Below are positions 24,909 to 37,305 of a DNA stretch of 64,000 nucleotides, piece by piece; position 1 is the stretch's first letter; each line of letters begins with the position of its first letter. The notes below the pieces were generated by a model. The model saw only the letters and a program-made list of their open reading frames with translations, was not told the DNA's origin and ran no database searches. Made by a program: the position numbers and the translations under genes. The stretch covers positions 51,002,645 through 51,066,644 of the forward strand of contig OU744731.1 of NCBI GenBank assembly GCA_916613615.1, in the 5' to 3' direction. The DNA comes from Steromphala cineraria. Its lineage: Eukaryota; Mollusca; Gastropoda; Trochida; Trochidae.

Positions 24909-27102
24909 GAACTAAGGCTGTGCGTGCACATCTTGTGTGGACTTTGTACATGAACTAAGGCTGTGCGTGCACATCTTGTGTGGACTTTGTACATGAACTA
25001 AGGCTGTGCGTGCACATCTTGTGTGGACTTTGTACATGAACTAAGGCTGTGTGTGCACATCTTGTGTGGACTTTGTACATGAACTAAGGCTGTGCGTGCA
25101 CATCTTGTGTGGACTTTGTACATGAACTAAGGCTGTGCGTGCACATCTTGTGTGGACTTTGTACATGAACTAAGGCAGTGTGTGCACATCTTGTGTGGAC
25201 TTTGTACATGAACTAAGGCTGTGCGTGCACATCTTGTGTGGACTTTGTACATGAACTAAGGCAGTGTGTGCACATCTTGTGTGGACTTTGTACATGAACT
25301 AAGGCTGTGTGTGCACATCTTGTGTGGACTTTGTACATGCACTAAGGCTGTGCGTGCACATCTTGTGTGGACTTTGTACATGAACTAAGGCTGTGTGTGC
25401 ACATCTTGTGTGGACTTTGTACATGAACTAAGGCTGTGTGTGCACATCTTGTGTGGACTTTGTACATGAACTAAGGCAGTGTGTGCACATCTTGTGTGGA
25501 CTTTGTACATGAACTAAGGCTGTGCGTGCACATCTTGTGTGGACTTTGTACATGAACTAAGGCTGTGCGTGCACATCTTGTGTGGACTTTGTACATTAAC
25601 TAAGGCAGTGTGTGCACATCTTGTGTGGACTTTGTACATGAACTAAGGCTGTGCGTGCACATCTTGTGTGGACTTTGTACATGAACTAAGGCAGTGTGTG
25701 CACATCTTGTGTGGACTTTGTACATGAACTAAGGCTGTGCGTGCACATCTTGTGTGGACTTTGTACATGAACTAAGGCAGTGTGTGCACATCTTGTGTGG
25801 ACTTTGTACATGAACTAAGGCTGTGTGTGCACATCTTGTGTGGACTTTGTACATGAACTAAGGCAGTGTGTGCACATCTTGTGTGGACTTTGTACATGAA
25901 CTAAGGCTGTGCGTGCACATCTTGTGTGGACTTTGTACATGAACTAAGGCAGTGTGTGCACATCTTGTGTGGACTTTGTACATGAACTAAGGCTGTGCGT
26001 GCACATCTTGTGTGGACTTTGTACATGAACTAAGGCTGTGCGTGCACATCTTGTGTGGACTTTGTACATGAACTAAGGCAGTGTGTGCACATCTTGTGTG
26101 GACTTTGTACATGAACTAAGGCTGTGCGTGCACATCTTGTGTGGACTTTGTACATGAACTAAGGCTGTGTGTGCACATCTTGTGTGGACTTTGTACATGC
26201 ACTAAGGCTGTGCGTGCACATCTTGTGTGGACTTTGTACATGAACTAAGGCTGTGTGTGCACATCTTGTGTGGACTTTGTACATGAACTAAGGCAGTGTG
26301 TGCACATCTTGTGTGGACTTTGTACATGAACTAAGGCTGTGCGTGCACATCTTGTGTGGACTTTGTACATGAACTAAGGCAGTGTGTGCACATCTTGTGT
26401 GGACTTTGTACATGAACTAAGGCTGTGTGTGCACATCTTGTGTGGACTTTGTACATGCACTAAGGCTGTGCGTGCACATCTTGTGTGGACTTTGTACATG
26501 AACTAAGGCTGTGTGTGCACATCTTGTGTGGACTATGTACATGAACTAAGGCTGTGTGTGCACATCTTGTGTGGACTTTTTACATGAACTAAGGCTGTGC
26601 GTGCACATCTTGTGTGGACTTTGTACATGAAATAAGGCTGTGCGTGCACATCTTGTGTGGACTTTGTACATGAACGAAGGCTGTGTGTGCACATCTTGTG
26701 TGGACTATGTACATGCACTAAGGCTGTGTGTGCACATCTTGTGTGGACTTTTTACATGAACTAAGGCTGTGCGTGCACATCTTGTGTGGACTTTGTACAT
26801 GAACTAAGACTGTGTGTGCACATCTTGTGTGGACTTTGTACATGCACTAAGACTGTGTGTGCACATCTTGTGTGGACTTTGTACATGAACTAAGGCTGTG
26901 CGTGCACATCTTGTGTGGACTTTGTACATGAACTAAGGCTGCGCGTGCACATCTTGTGTGGACTTTGTACATGAACTAAGGCTGTGCGTGCACATCTTGT
27001 GTGGACTTTGTACATGAACTAAGGCTGTGTGTGCACATCTTGTGTGGACTATGTACATGAACTAAGGCTGTGTGTGCACATCCTGTGGGGAGTATGTACA
27101 AT
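24909..27102. repeat. Minisatellite, 43-bp unit, 51 copies
   Basis: The unit is GAACTAAGGCTGTGCGTGCA, CATCTTGTGTGGACTTTGTA, CAT. The length divides into 51 units of 43 bp with almost no indels. Three main variants alternate at one spot: CTGTGCGTG (A), CTGTGTGTG (B) and CAGTGTGTG (C). Rarer marks (CATGCACTAAGG, GGACTATG, GGACTTTTT) recur in fixed neighbour combinations, showing block duplication. The final unit is the most degenerate. The unit holds the palindrome GTGCAC. No credible coding frame. Confidence 0.97.
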
Positions 27103-28260
27103 GTAACACGTGCATCAAAACATTGTTATAAGCTTAAGTTGTGTGTATTGTACCTTGTTGAAGCTAATTATATTTGTCTCAACATCATATAAAGGTAAGT
27201 TTGTAGTGGTTTAAGTATTGCATTAACTGTTAATTTTTATCAGACACAAACCGATATAATCAACTTTAATCAAGAAGACACAGTCATGAATATCCCCCGA
27301 CAAATTGGTTTTTATAGTGCTCAAAAACATGTCATACAGCAAATTTAATTATCTTTATCACAAAAAGGTTCCAGGCGAATTTGTCCAGGCCATTGAAGAT
27401 ACAATCGAAAAGAGTATAAACACACAGAACAAGGGCAATAACTCGGTGAAAATAATTTCTGATCTTCGAACTCGAACACGGTATTGATACTCTGAAGCCC
27501 CAAATTTATAACAATAAAAGAGACAAGAACCTTTTACTCAATCATTCACAACTTTTCAATCGCTGACATTTTCCATTTTATTTTCACTCTTAAACAATCT
27601 TTGTCATACATGACTGTTTGCTTTCATATGCATAAGCTTTACTTAATTTAACATCTTATGTTTTTCTACTGATAAGAAATATTTCAATTAATTCTTGAAA
27701 TGTGAAAAGTTGCCTTAAGCAGCTTGCACTTACAGTTATAATATTTGGTTAGAAGAAGTATCAGCTCAAAGGTATTATCTGTATGACATGTTAGATATAC
27801 AATCATAGAACTGACCCAGATCATATTTGCTGACCCTTTTCAATATTCAAGTTGTCATCAGACATCTAATCAGAGCGTTGTATCATTCGAATATTTCCCA
27901 ATCCTCACGTTATCACGTTTTGTTATTGACACATACGCCTTCATGACTCAAGGGAATCAGCTAATAGTGAAGCACTTCAGATAAAGTCTCAATAAGTGGT
28001 GCTTATCAAACGACGATAGCCTGAGATGCTAGTTGATTCTCTATGACATGACATTAGGTTTCTTAATAGTGTCAAATCATGTTTTTACAAATATGTTCCT
28101 ATATTTTATATGATTTTGATTGCATATCGGTTTCTTAACAACAACTCACATATTCACAACTTGTCTTCAATGAACATCTTAAAACAGTCATATATATTCG
28201 TGATCCTATGCACATGTCCAATTCGCTTAATAGGGACAGTTGTCTGATTGTTTTATCGTT
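27103..28260. other. AT-rich sequence, nothing recognised
   Basis: One 60-codon frame at 27305-27487 (+) has no motif. No repeats or RNA genes were seen. Confidence 0.6.
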
Positions 28261-28708
28261 TTAAAGAGCCACTCCGTGACTTGTTGGAGGTCACCTATAA
28301 CACACGTTATCAATATAGCCAATACAGGAAGTATCGATTGTTGTCAGAAAGAATCATTTTTAAGTTAATCGACCTTGTATAGTGACATTATATGAAGTGT
28401 TGAAGTTCCGATCGTGATTGAAAATCGGACAATGACGCGCGTAAACCAAATCCTTCAGAATGACAGTTTCAAATTGATACTGTTCGATAGGTTATAAAAC
28501 TAGTATCGATGTAAATTGGACGTGTGAATTTGCCTTCACGAACATAAATGACTGTTTTAAGATTTTCATTGAAAACAAGTATATATCGTATTTTGGCCAT
28601 TTTGAAATGAACGAGTGATACGTTTTGTTTTTATGTAATTATTCTACCTATTTACGATTGTATGAGATCAAAATAATATATGATGAAAATCGCGAGGTGG
28701 CTCTTTAA
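28261..28708. mobile_element. TTAA-type MITE, 448 bp (family with the copy at 62.8 kb)
   Basis: The ends are TTAAAGAGCCACTCCGTGAC on the left and, read inward, TTAAAGAGCCACCTCGCG on the right. Both start with TTAA. The interior is AT-rich with no transposase frame, so movement would depend on an enzyme from elsewhere. A second diverged copy at 62789-63256 aligns by eye along much of its length (GTGACTTGTTGG, ATTGAAAACAAGTAT, TTGGCCATTTTG, TGATGAAAAT), which supports these borders. Confidence 0.85.
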
Positions 28709-30456
28709 GGCGGTACATAAGAAATTGACACCAACACAAAACCATGAAGATCTTGACTTTTTGTTAGGACATACCCCCGCGAGATGCACGTGCAGCTTCA
28801 CTTTTGACATACGCATGCTGGGATTTTGTCATTTGTGAAAATATGGTAAAATCTGAGATTGAAATTGTGTCATTAAGGATATATTCAACAGTAGTGCAGT
28901 CCTTATATTTATCTCATATTTTCATTCAAAGAAATCGGTTAGCAACGAACAGACACATCTATGATAATAGACGAATGACTACTGATGCCGAATTTCGACG
29001 GAGAAGACAATCCTAAATGCATCTAAAGGTACGTTTGGCGGAGCTGTTCATGCTTTGTGAGCTGTGAGGTACGTGCAGTTTATTCTGTCATATATAGCCT
29101 AATATAAAATACACATTTTTCTTTTGTTGTTATTATTTAAACAAGTTTTCTGCACACGAAGTCTTTATAAATGGTATTAAATGAGGTACAGCCGAATGAT
29201 GTTGATGGGAGAAGTCAAACCAGAAAAGTTGCATTCTACCGGGGGTACGAATATGTTACTTTTGGATGGGGAATTCTCCGGGAAATCAATTGATATCAAA
29301 TAGTGTTCGGGACCTGAGGTTTGAAGATTGTCACATTTGAGGTTATCACCGTGTTTGATGTGGCATATGAAAACCTCTTAAAAGCACATTCGAGAAAGTT
29401 ATTTTGATTAAGAAGTGTACATTTTATATATATATAGTATATATATGGCGAACTACAAGGAATAACCAATTAAAGATTCGGTTTAAGAAAAGAACATTAT
29501 TTATGATTATACAACATAATTGAAACTCATACATATCTAAAGGAAAATGTTCGTATAAAGGACGGTGAAGTGATATTCTTCAAACATTCATGACATTTCA
29601 TGGACGTACAAGACAAAATTGGGTGTGTGTTTGCAATGGAAAAAAGTCGACACTGAAAATCAGGTGCATAGTTAAAGGTAAGTTCTATCGGTGTATATTT
29701 TAAATTCAAGGGGACATTTCAGTTTTTGCTTAAAACGCTATTGATACATGATACTTGGGGGGGGGGGGGGTGGTAAATTTTAGACACGCAAAAAAGAGAA
29801 ATACCGCTACGTAATGGCTTCGAAAACTTTAACAGTTTAACAGTTCCCGGCCAGCTCAATGTCCTTGCCTGCCTGTTCTTCCCCCGGGGTCTATGACTAT
29901 CATTATACAATATACCCACACATGTCATGTACTTTATTGTGGGGTTTCTAAAACCAATGGTAAGTAATTATGCTTGCAAGCACTTGGTACTCACGGCAAT
30001 GACAGATCATATTGACATACTTTTGGCTTCATTTAATCATCACAATATGTTCAGTGCTACCCATCAGGATTTTCAGTGGATACGATTATACGATTTTCTT
30101 TTTTCGTAAAATGTATTTAATCCTTTTCAAAACAAACAACAGACGGGGTAAAGGTTTAATAGTTTGGCCACAAGAGTGTATGTTTTAAAAGCAACCGGTG
30201 TCATATCAAGTTGTTTGAATTTATATTTAGAGCTAGATATCTAACCCTTGTCAATCTTTAGATAAAGTAAAGATTTTACTGATAAGTCGATACGACAGAA
30301 GTCTCAAGAATCCCAATCTTTGTATTAAACGAGGTTTCAATGTGGTTCAAGAATCAAACTTATTCCATATCTTGAGGGGAAACATAGCTTTACTTACTCT
30401 TACTGGACAGTATCGGTCTGTTCATATGCAAGAAACTAGCCTGTAATCCCCCGCCA
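28709..30456. other. AT-rich sequence with a poly-G run
   Basis: Fourteen consecutive G lie at 29757-29770. AT dinucleotide repeats lie at 29425-29447. Frames at 28804-29016, 29719-29928 and 29927-30109 are short and without recognised motifs. Confidence 0.55.
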
Positions 30457-30624
30457 AACGAAGTATACGGGGATGTATAAATGGCCTCCGTCCGTTCAAA
30501 CGAAGTATACGGGGATGTATAAATGGCCTCCGTCCGTTCAAACGAAGTATACGGGGATGTATAAATGGCCTCCGTCCGTTCAAACGAAGTATACGGGGAT
30601 GTATAAATGGCCTCCGTCCGTTCA
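30457..30624. repeat. Four identical tandem copies of a 42-bp unit
   Basis: The unit is AACGAAGTATACGGGGATGT, ATAAATGGCCTCCGTCCGTT, CA, in four copies with no mismatch seen, flanked by part-matching sequence (CGCCAAACG before, AACGGTTCGG after). Since 42 is a multiple of three and the unit lacks stops in two minus frames, 14-residue peptide repeats result (for example FERTEAIYTSPYTS in the 92-codon frame 30390-30668). There is no other sign of coding, so I regard it as a non-coding minisatellite with open frames. Confidence 0.95.
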
Positions 30625-30731
30625 AACGGTTCGGGATGAGAACTAAAAAGGTATAAGGTGTAGATCATTGATACTTTCTATATGTTGTAGTGTGTAGTGC
30701 TGCCTTTTTCGTATCCAACTCCAGTACTGTA

Positions 30732-31203
30732 TTATGTCTTCCCCGGTAGGGTCCGGAGACATATTGTTTTTTGTTCCCGTCGGCGTCGGTGTTCCAATTT
30801 GTTACCTGAGTATTATACAACTACCTGACCAATCTTCACAAAATTTTGACTACATCCTCTTCATACCATGTAGATGTGCCTTTTGGCGTTTCAACTTCTT
30901 TTCAATAATATATTTTAGAGTTTGCATGGAAACAGTTTGGTATTGTCATTTTGAAGGGAAAGGTTACTTTCATAAATAGAACCAAAACTTAAAGTTTGTC
31001 GTTTTATACAAAGAATGTTTGTTAATTGAGTTAAAAAATATAAGGAATTTTCAAATACAAAATTCATCTGAAATGGTGTATGGGGTAGGTATCTGTTTTT
31101 ACGAATAAAACAACTTTTTAGTCCTTTTCGATGGTTTCCATGAAGACACAATATAGATGCATGTTTCTAGATGATAAATGAATAAAATAAAATAAAAATA
31201 AAA
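30732..31203 (+). repeat. Hairpin-headed interspersed repeat, family 3
   Basis: It begins with an imperfect hairpin (TGTCTTCCCCGG at 30735 with TCCGGAGACA ending at 30761), followed by ATATTGTTTTTTGTTCCCGT and CGGCGTCGGTGTTCC. The order of a short hairpin head, a T-run and a GTCGG-rich patch resembles interspersed repeats I recall from molluscs. A possible A/T tail (AATAAAATAAAATAAAAATA) lies at 31181-31200. The right border is uncertain. There is no convincing coding frame. Confidence 0.5.
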
Positions 31204-32679
31204 CGACGAAATCAATTATTAACATCTAATCCAATTTACGTTATGTGGCTGTCATATTCAAAGTATTTTAAGAAACTTAGAGTGTCTTAAGATCTTAAAA
31301 CATGCTCATATTCAATTTTACTGGAGTTCTTTAGAAAATGTCAGACCTCGTCTCAAGTTCCTTTGGATTATTGAATAGAATAGACGTAAATGACAGAGGT
31401 ATTGTCTACGATTAGTGAATCGTTAGCTCTGGCATGAAAGGTCATATCGCACTGGCTCGTGTGCTATTTCTTAAGAACCCGACAAGTTAATCAGACGCTG
31501 ATACAAAGTGTACAGAGGTAGCGTTACTGACGTGATCTCTGTGATATCTTTTTACTGTGTTTCATAGTGGACCTGTTCCCTGACATTCCATCTGTTTCTG
31601 ATCAAAACTCTACAATAACAGACATTTTGAATACCTGTGATATTCTGTTGCTTCATTCAAATCAAATCTGTCTCTCTTTCTCTCTCTCTCTCTCTCTCAT
31701 AAAAAATTACTGGCAGTGACCATATATTATATACCTGGTTTCGGCAAACCATTTGACGACATTCAGCCAATAAAAAACTTGGAATGGAATGGGTGGATTT
31801 CATCACCAGGCCTTTGTCATGATTTAGAAAGCGTTATGATGGCTTTTAAACAACTGAATATCACACTAACAGTGTACACTCAGTGTTTGCATGATTCAAT
31901 GATAACATTACATCAAAGTCAAAATGGGTGTATTTAGACAAGCTGGCGTCGACTTCCCAGTCCTCCGGTTGAAGACCATGCGGCGTGATGATGGTAGAAA
32001 ATCACAATCTGACTACATGTAGAGTAAACATTTGAAGTTGGTGGAATCTGATTACCTGAGGTCGGGTTAACATGTGATCGGTCATCTGGTATGGTTTCTC
32101 CAGCATTCCGTCAGCTGCTTATATCTAACACTTACGATTTATAAACATACTGATACAATTGCATAACCTTCCCGATGCCACAAGTGATGAGTGTGGAATT
32201 TGAATAGAACAGATAAACATTTGTTATTAACAGTTTTAGGTTTTTGATTAAGGTCATCGATGAGACCCTTTACAACCAACAGAAACTTTCAAACATGAGC
32301 AAACGTTCAAGAGAAGACAAACTGTGTTTGGTTTCTGATGTTATGTACGTGCATATTATTCGCACGTGTCGCACAACTATCTTTGCTAGAATAATTATCA
32401 TATCATAAGGCTTATAATGGCATATATATCAAAACTTCAAGAAGTTCTTGTTCAATGGTGTATATTCACAGAGCGGTAAATCAAAACAGGCTATAATAAT
32501 CTTATTTGATTAAACTACATACATTTTAATTTCAAAGAAGGAAATTGGTATTTTATGTATATGAAGTGCTGGTAGAGTGTGATATACCATGTATCTAATT
32601 GGGGAGTAGGGGGATCCTTTGAGCAGACTTTATGAAAGATGAAATGAAAGAAGAAACAAAGTAGATATGCAGTCGCTTT
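31204..32679. other. AT-rich sequence with a TC microsatellite
   Basis: A (TC)n run lies at about 31673-31699. The 73-codon frame at 31716-31937 has no recognised domain. Nothing else was supported. Confidence 0.55.
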
Positions 32680-33129
32680 GTGCTGAGGCGCAGGAAGGTA
32701 GCGCTGTACAGACCGAGCTGCTTCTTGCTACTCCTTATCACCATTAAACAAACTATCTATGGAAACCGACCAATTAAAGCTTCAATTAAATGTAAACACT
32801 TCGTAGGCTTGGAGCTCTCTGGTTCAGATATAAACAGTCTGCAGAGAGAGGTAGAGATTGGTTCCGTAACACCCCATCTGCCGACTGTCTGTCTATCCAC
32901 ATCCCTGTCAGGCTGCAGCTACACTACATCTTTCAACGGCAGAACTTCTGGATCTATCAGAACTGTGCATAATTCCAATTCAAGACACAATCTGTCAATG
33001 GATTTGAATTCTCTTATCACCAGAGTCTTATCAACTGAAATTGCTTCCGTAACAAATAATGATGCTTTAATGAACTCGTGCAAGGTTTACCATTCTGCTG
33101 AAAGCTCATTATTTCAATGTAAGACTTGA
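32680..33129 (+). CDS. Possible hypothetical protein or exon, 149 codons (doubtful)
   Basis: This is the longest frame outside repeats and mobile elements, ATG to TGA. The N-terminus has basic residues (MLRRRKVALYR) then a short hydrophobic stretch (CFLLLLITI, residues about 15-23), which could be a signal or anchor but is short. The rest is Ser/Thr/Asn-rich with no recognised domain or cysteine pattern. No promoter, splice partner or homologue was recognised. In AT-rich DNA a frame this long can arise by chance, so it is listed only as a candidate. Confidence 0.15.
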   Translation: MLRRRKVALYRPSCFLLLLITIKQTIYGNRPIKASIKCKHFVGLELSGSDINSLQREVEIGSVTPHLPTVCLSTSLSGCSYTTSFNGRTSGSIRTVHNSNSRHNLSMDLNSLITRVLSTEIASVTNNDALMNSCKVYHSAESSLFQCKT

Positions 33130-33727
33130 AAATGGTATGTCAATCCCCACACTCTACTGTAAGTGATATATTTGGTAAGATAGTGTTTAGTGTCTACCAC
33201 TGGTGCATGTAAGGATAACCATCATGATCGTGGTGTGGGAAATCTATGAAGTTACACAAATACATTCAATCTTAAATGATTTAACATCTACACATGTTTC
33301 GTATATATGTGTACATGTATTGGCATTCGTGTAGCGAGTATGTAAAAACTCCACACATTTTCTTATTTTGACACGGGCTTACAAAGTGATATGCAGGAAA
33401 AATGGCAATGTTTGTACCAAGAGTTAACCTAGCTAAGTTTTCAATTTCAGATGTTTTGTCGATGTACAATGTATTTGCTGTTGCTTTTGGCGCTTTTATC
33501 TTCCTTGTCAAATTTCTTTTGAACTTGTGTTTTATTTTACAGAACAGATACATGTATATTTCTGCAATGTAATGTTTAATCCTGTTTAGAGTGTGATGGC
33601 ATGCAAGAAGGCAACTGACGCAACAGTGAACTGCAGGAGAAGGTCTGAGATCACTTTCACTGTCAATCCACTGGTCAGATTGTATTCTCCGCTACGACTG
33701 GCAGTCAGGAACCATTAGATCTGCGTG
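33130..33727. other. Non-coding sequence, nothing recognised
   Basis: A minus frame at 33281-33553 (90 codons) has no known domain. No repeat or RNA gene was seen. Confidence 0.55.
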
Positions 33728-33729
33728 TA

Positions 33730-33730
<1 letters not shown>

Positions 33731-33763
<33 letters not shown>
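33731..33763. repeat. TA dinucleotide microsatellite
   Basis: An uninterrupted run of about 16 AT/TA dinucleotides, ending in ATGGG. Confidence 0.95.
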
Positions 33764-33765
<2 letters not shown>

Positions 33766-33818
33766 GTAAAGAGTAAACATCAGATGGTTCAGACTGGATC
33801 AATTTTCTTTAATACGAT

Positions 33819-33990
33819 GAATTCATTTCGACCATTATGTGGGGTCTTGTCAAGTATGATTACAAATGGAAGGTTACACATATTTATATACAAGAACAAA
33901 ACAATAGAATTCATTTCGACCATTATGTGGGTCTTGTCAAGTATGATTACAAATGGAAGGTTTTACACATATTTATACACAAGAACATGG
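33819..33990 (+). repeat. Two-copy tandem duplication, about 86 bp
   Basis: AATTCATTTCGACCATTATG begins at about 33820 and again at 33908. The following GTCTTGTCAAGTATGATTAC, AAATGGAAGGTT and ACACATATTTATA segments are shared, with a few indels. Two short frames (33784-34044, 33837-34055) cross it but carry no known motif. Confidence 0.9.
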
Positions 33991-34221
33991 TCCAAAACGT
34001 TCTCAATAGACGCTCGTGTGCACAACAGATTCCTCATTTCATAGTAGAATATTAATTAACTATTTTCCTTGTCATCTTCTTAGGAATAAAGACTTATATT
34101 TTCTTTGATCGAAATGAAAACAGTTAAAATGATAAACAATATTTACTTTTCTTCGACCTCTTTCCTTGTAGATATTGTCACAATCTATCGACAAAGTTCC
34201 GACTTGTTGCATCGTTCTGGT

Positions 34222-34653
34222 AAACATGCTGACCATTTATAGAATTTACAGTTATAAATAGAGAGTATCAAACATGCTGACCATTTATAGCATTTATAGT
34301 TATAAATAGAGAGTATCAAACATGCTGACCATTTATGGAATTTATAGTTATAAATAGAGAGTATCAAACATGCTGACCATTTATAGAATTTATAGTTATA
34401 AATAGAGAGTATCAAACATGCTGACCATTTATAGAATTTATAGTTATAAATAGAGAGTATCAAACATGCTGACCATTTATAGAATTTATAGTTATAAATA
34501 GAGAGTATCAAACATGCTGACCATTTATGGAATTCATAGTTATAAATAGAGAGTATCAAACATGCTGACCATTTATAGAATTTATAGTTATAAATAGAGA
34601 GTATCAAACATGCTGACCATTTATAGGATTTATAGTTATAAATAGAGAGTATC
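34222..34653. repeat. Minisatellite, 48-bp unit, exactly nine copies
   Basis: The unit is AAACATGCTGACCATTTATA, GAATTTATAGTTATAAATAG, AGAGTATC, and the length is 9 x 48 with only single-base changes. As 48 is a multiple of three, the minus strand has a 182-codon frame (34185-34733) reading as nine 16-residue repeats (SIYNYKFYKWSACLIL). The repeat holds the near-palindrome TTATAGTTATAA. With no signal, domain or neighbouring gene, I read it as a minisatellite with an incidental frame. Confidence 0.95.
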
Positions 34654-36569
34654 GTGTGAGTGTCTTGGGTTGGTAAATGTCCTGTATCAATGATAAACAG
34701 TGTATTTCGTGAGCCTTGGCGAGCTAAAAACATAGTGTTTATTCCTAATTATATAATGCAAGATATAGGCCATAAAAACAAATGAACATGAAAACTTCTT
34801 ATTAAGTTATTTTACAATTTTTATTCGAAAAAATGCCTGATAATTCTATTTTAATAGTTGACGTTGTTTTCAGATACGCGCATTGATATATGCAAATGAA
34901 CAGTGTAATGACTGTGACGGTGAATTGACAAAATATAATTCCTCCATAAAATTTGCTTGAAATACCGATATAGCTATTTTGTCATGACTCCAAAGTTTGG
35001 AAATGTGACTTTGGCGAATTTGAACTCATGTTTTATCGCCTTTACTGAATTAAAGGGGGACTGAAATGGTCTATGGCCACTTTCGGGATTCATAAATAGG
35101 GGCTTTCAATTTGAATTAGATTCAGCTTGGAATTTTCGAAATCGGACGGTAACTTGCCTAAATACGGCTTTAATATACACTGCCTAATTAGCCTCGGCAA
35201 ACAGAATATGTGGTAACTGAAGCGTGTCCCGAGCGTGTCTACCTTCTATGACGTAGCAGAATCTGATGGTATGTTGTTTGCTGAACCTTACACTGACTAT
35301 CATTTCCGACGGTGACAAATAACAAATCGTATATATTTTCAGTGAACAAACCGAATATTTTCTACAAACGAATACCTACATAATGTTACATTTTTGTGAG
35401 TTTACTGCAGAATAAAGATATATTCTAAAGAGGCCATTAGACGGTGGATAATTTTACCATGGTGATTTGAAAGGAAAGGAAAAGTTTGGACGGTTATATG
35501 TTATTTATTATGATATTTGTCCTTTAATGATAAGACGCCACAGTGAATAATCTACAGTAAGTTGTGATCAATTTCTTTATTTTTACAACAAATATCAATA
35601 TGAAATTAATTAAACATACATTATTTTTACCAATTGTTGATCTATTTATGATATATAAGGTTTCGATTCGTATTGAAAATGCAACAATGCTATATTTGGG
35701 ATCACACTATTTGCATATCACATTCCGTATATTGGTACGGTCACATCCATCAAAGCGAATCCGCAAACAAACTCGACTCACCGTTTCATAAAGTTCAAGT
35801 ATAGAGTATTTCTTAGATGTTATTGTACATGCTTCTGGCTTTTTTATAAATCAGTATATAACACATAAATCGTTGGAGGGTTGTCTCCAGACATTATTGT
35901 AGATACGCAAGTGGTGACAGGCCCGGTGGGCGGGGCGTCACACTCTAATGAGGTTTCAAAGTGTTCGCCTGTTAATTTCGACTGCGTTCTTAAAACCGGA
36001 CATAAAGTGCTCATTAAAAGTCTAATTTAGGTGTATATTGTCTCAAATATATGTTCCTTGCATTACCATAGATAATGGTACTGGCAATAACGATCTATCA
36101 TTCTTAGAAAAAATACATTGCATAACCTCTTTAAGAGGGTGGGAGCTGCTTCCCTTCAGCAATGGCAGTCTGAGTTTCAAACAACGTACACAAGGAGAGC
36201 TAAGCTTAAAGAAAGCCTGTGCATTATCTGACCCAAACTAAACACGCCTAAAGTAAAGAACACCGAAAGGTGGGTAAATGAAGTGTTTGAACGTGAGACC
36301 TGAACTGCCTTTGGTTTCTGTAAGTGTTTTTCGGTCGGTTTCATTCAACCTCCGATGGCACTGTTGGGCACTGCTCGGTCATAAATATGGCCAAAGAAGC
36401 ATTGTCATTTCTTAAATTAATGTCTTAGTAATGTACCACCTAAATTTTAATGACTCTCCTCCTTTGAAATTTGCATCAGTGGCCGTTTATCACCCAAATG
36501 GATACCGAAATCATCCGTTGGGTTATCATGCCGAGAACACTGTCCATTGTACGATACAGAAATATATAG
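34654..36569. other. Non-coding sequence with one possible MITE end
   Basis: At 35050, TTAAAGGGGGACTGAAATGG resembles the ends of the TTAA-type MITEs elsewhere in this window, but no matching inverted end was found nearby. Other frames (35564-35791, 36038-36241, 36431-36631) are short and without recognised motifs. Confidence 0.45.
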
Positions 36570-36728
36570 AGACTATTTCATTGTTTTTGCCGAATATCAT
36601 TTCTATCTCATCGAGTGGAGTGAGAAAGTGATATTTTCACGAGTGGCGCAGCCACGAGTGAAAATGACACTTTCTCACTTCACGAGATGAGATAGAAATG
36701 ATATTCGGCAAAAACAATGAATTAGTCT
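36570..36728. repeat. Fold-back element, 159 bp, long arms
   Basis: The sequence from AGACTATTTCATTG (36570) to CAATGAATTAGTCT (36728) folds back on itself over about 70 bp per arm, including TTTTTGCCGAATATCATTTC against GAAATGATATTCGGCAAAAA. The centre is GTGGC-GCA-GCCAC. Mismatches are few. It carries no gene. A diverged relative lies near 2470-2556, so this is a dispersed family rather than a one-off palindrome. Confidence 0.9.
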
Positions 36729-37305
36729 ATTTATTATATAATTTTTAGATCATAAAACAGAGTTGTCAGACATCGGAAGGCAAAGTTTTGCTCTATGATG
36801 AATGACAGTCTAGCAACTCAATTTATCCTTTCTCGGTAAAAAAAAAGTTCGATAGAAATAACTCGATATTTAATCGGAAATAATTTTATGAAAAATATAT
36901 GATGAGTGAATGTTAAATGATATCAGATCCACAACATGTGTTTGGTTATTACTAGGTGAAACAAAGGCTCCTTATCTATTTTGGAGAGTCAGTTTTGACG
37001 CGAACGGATACAATGAGTGAAGCGCTATGTCGGTGTGACAGATCACTCGCTTCGTAAATTTATTTTGCAATAAAATGAACAATTATTAACTACAGCAACA
37101 AGATATGAACTTCGGGTGGCTTTTGGATATCGAAGGATACATTGGCACTGTAAACTGAAAACAGTTACATACCGAAAACATCCTAAAGAGTCGTTTTTCT
37201 TCGATCCTAACCAACGCCGTGACGCGAGGCAAGCGTTCGATTTCCTCAAAGGGAGATAATCGTGTTTCAAAGGGAGGTAATAGGTTCGGTCCTACTTTTC
37301 TCACC

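Noticed and set aside
8171..27102. CRISPR-like arrays
   Set aside because: The repeats are contiguous with no unique spacers, and the context is animal nuclear DNA.
35050..35450. A further TTAA-type MITE
   Set aside because: One end resembles the others, but no inverted partner was found within several hundred bases, so no borders can be given.
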